The notes beneath the pieces are model-generated. The model made no database searches and had not been told where the DNA came from. It saw only the letters and a program-made list of their open reading frames with translations. A program made the position numbers and the translations under genes. Below are positions 63,838 through 64,000 of a stretch of DNA of 64,000 bases, piece by piece. The first letter of the stretch is position 1. Every line of letters begins with the position of its first letter. Source of the DNA: an uncultured Pelagimonas sp. (GTDB lineage: Bacteria; Pseudomonadota; Alphaproteobacteria; Rhodobacterales; Rhodobacteraceae); the NCBI GenBank assembly GCA_947499735.1, contig CANMPP010000001.1, forward strand, positions 434,001-498,000, written 5' to 3'.

Positions 63838-64000
63838 ATGCATATCGAGTTTCGCCATCTCCGCACGATCAAAGCGATCCATGAAGAAGGGGGGCTTGCC
63901 CGTGCCGCGGACCGTTTGCACATCACGCAATCCGCGCTGTCGCATCAGATCAAAGGGCTGGAAGATCAAGCCGGTGTTGAATTGTTTGTCCGTCGCTCTA
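63838..64000 (+). CDS. metR: LysR-family regulator, MetR-like (partial, cut by window end)
   Basis: The first 54 codons of a LysR-type regulator: MHIEFRHLRTIKAIHEEGGL, then a winged helix-turn-helix ADRLHITQSALSHQIKGLE. The motif EFRHLRTIKAI and divergent placement from metF point to MetR, which activates met genes with homocysteine as co-inducer. The remainder lies beyond the window. No convincing MetR dyad (TGAA-N5-TTCA) was found in the 103-nt spacer. Confidence 0.85.
   Translation, partial: MHIEFRHLRTIKAIHEEGGLARAADRLHITQSALSHQIKGLEDQAGVELFVRRS

Overview
The window looks like a marine alphaproteobacterium of the Rhodobacteraceae (Roseobacter group). This is inferred from gene content and order: a DUF3572/PleD pair, an H-NOX/diguanylate cyclase pair, a TauABC-like operon, a ureDABC-EFG cluster, the aerobic late-cobalt-insertion B12 pathway, and a metF/metR divergent pair. 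Almost all genes run in tight operons with ATGA or GTGA overlaps. No phage, insertion sequence or CRISPR array was seen.

Layout. Positions 1-6 kb hold an ECF sigma operon and a c-di-GMP block: a PleD-like cyclase with a degenerate first receiver, DUF3572, a HAD phosphatase, and an H-NOX-like protein coupled to a GGDEF protein. A tRNA-Gln follows. From 6.4 to 14.5 kb come metabolic and transport genes: xylulokinase; a DpaL-like lyase, M24 peptidase and orphan TAXI binding protein; and a taurine-type ABC transporter. From 14.9 to 16.5 kb are a cysteine-free DsbA-fold protein, mobA and a TusA-like protein. From 16.7 to 22.4 kb is the urease cluster, with a DUF1127 gene inserted.

From 22.4 to 45.4 kb lies a nearly complete cobalamin locus: cobS-T-U, phosphatase-bluE-cbiB-cobC, cobO-cobQ, DUF1636-cobW-N-G-H-I-J, cobK (opposite strand), cobL-E-M-B-A, cbiM and cobF. 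Two cobalamin riboswitches precede the DUF1636/cobW operon and cbiM. The chelatase ATPase subunits and bluB are not in the window. From 45.4 to 52.5 kb is an iron-siderophore uptake set: SIP reductase, TonB receptor, ABC ATPase, binding protein and fused permease.

From 52.6 to 60.85 kb a giant RTX adhesin-like gene runs on the minus strand. One extra base splits it near its N-terminus. It carries a duplicated N-terminal module, a four-fold 351-bp tandem repeat and a ~1.05-kb super-repeat. A perfect TTAA-N7-TTAA box (CtrA-type) lies just upstream of its start. The window ends with tRNA-Ser, gap, metF and the start of metR.

Most notable signals: the CtrA-type box on the frameshifted modular RTX gene; the H-NOX-like protein without its heme ligand; the PleD receiver without its phospho-acceptor; and cobK and cobL, whose start codons overlap head to head.
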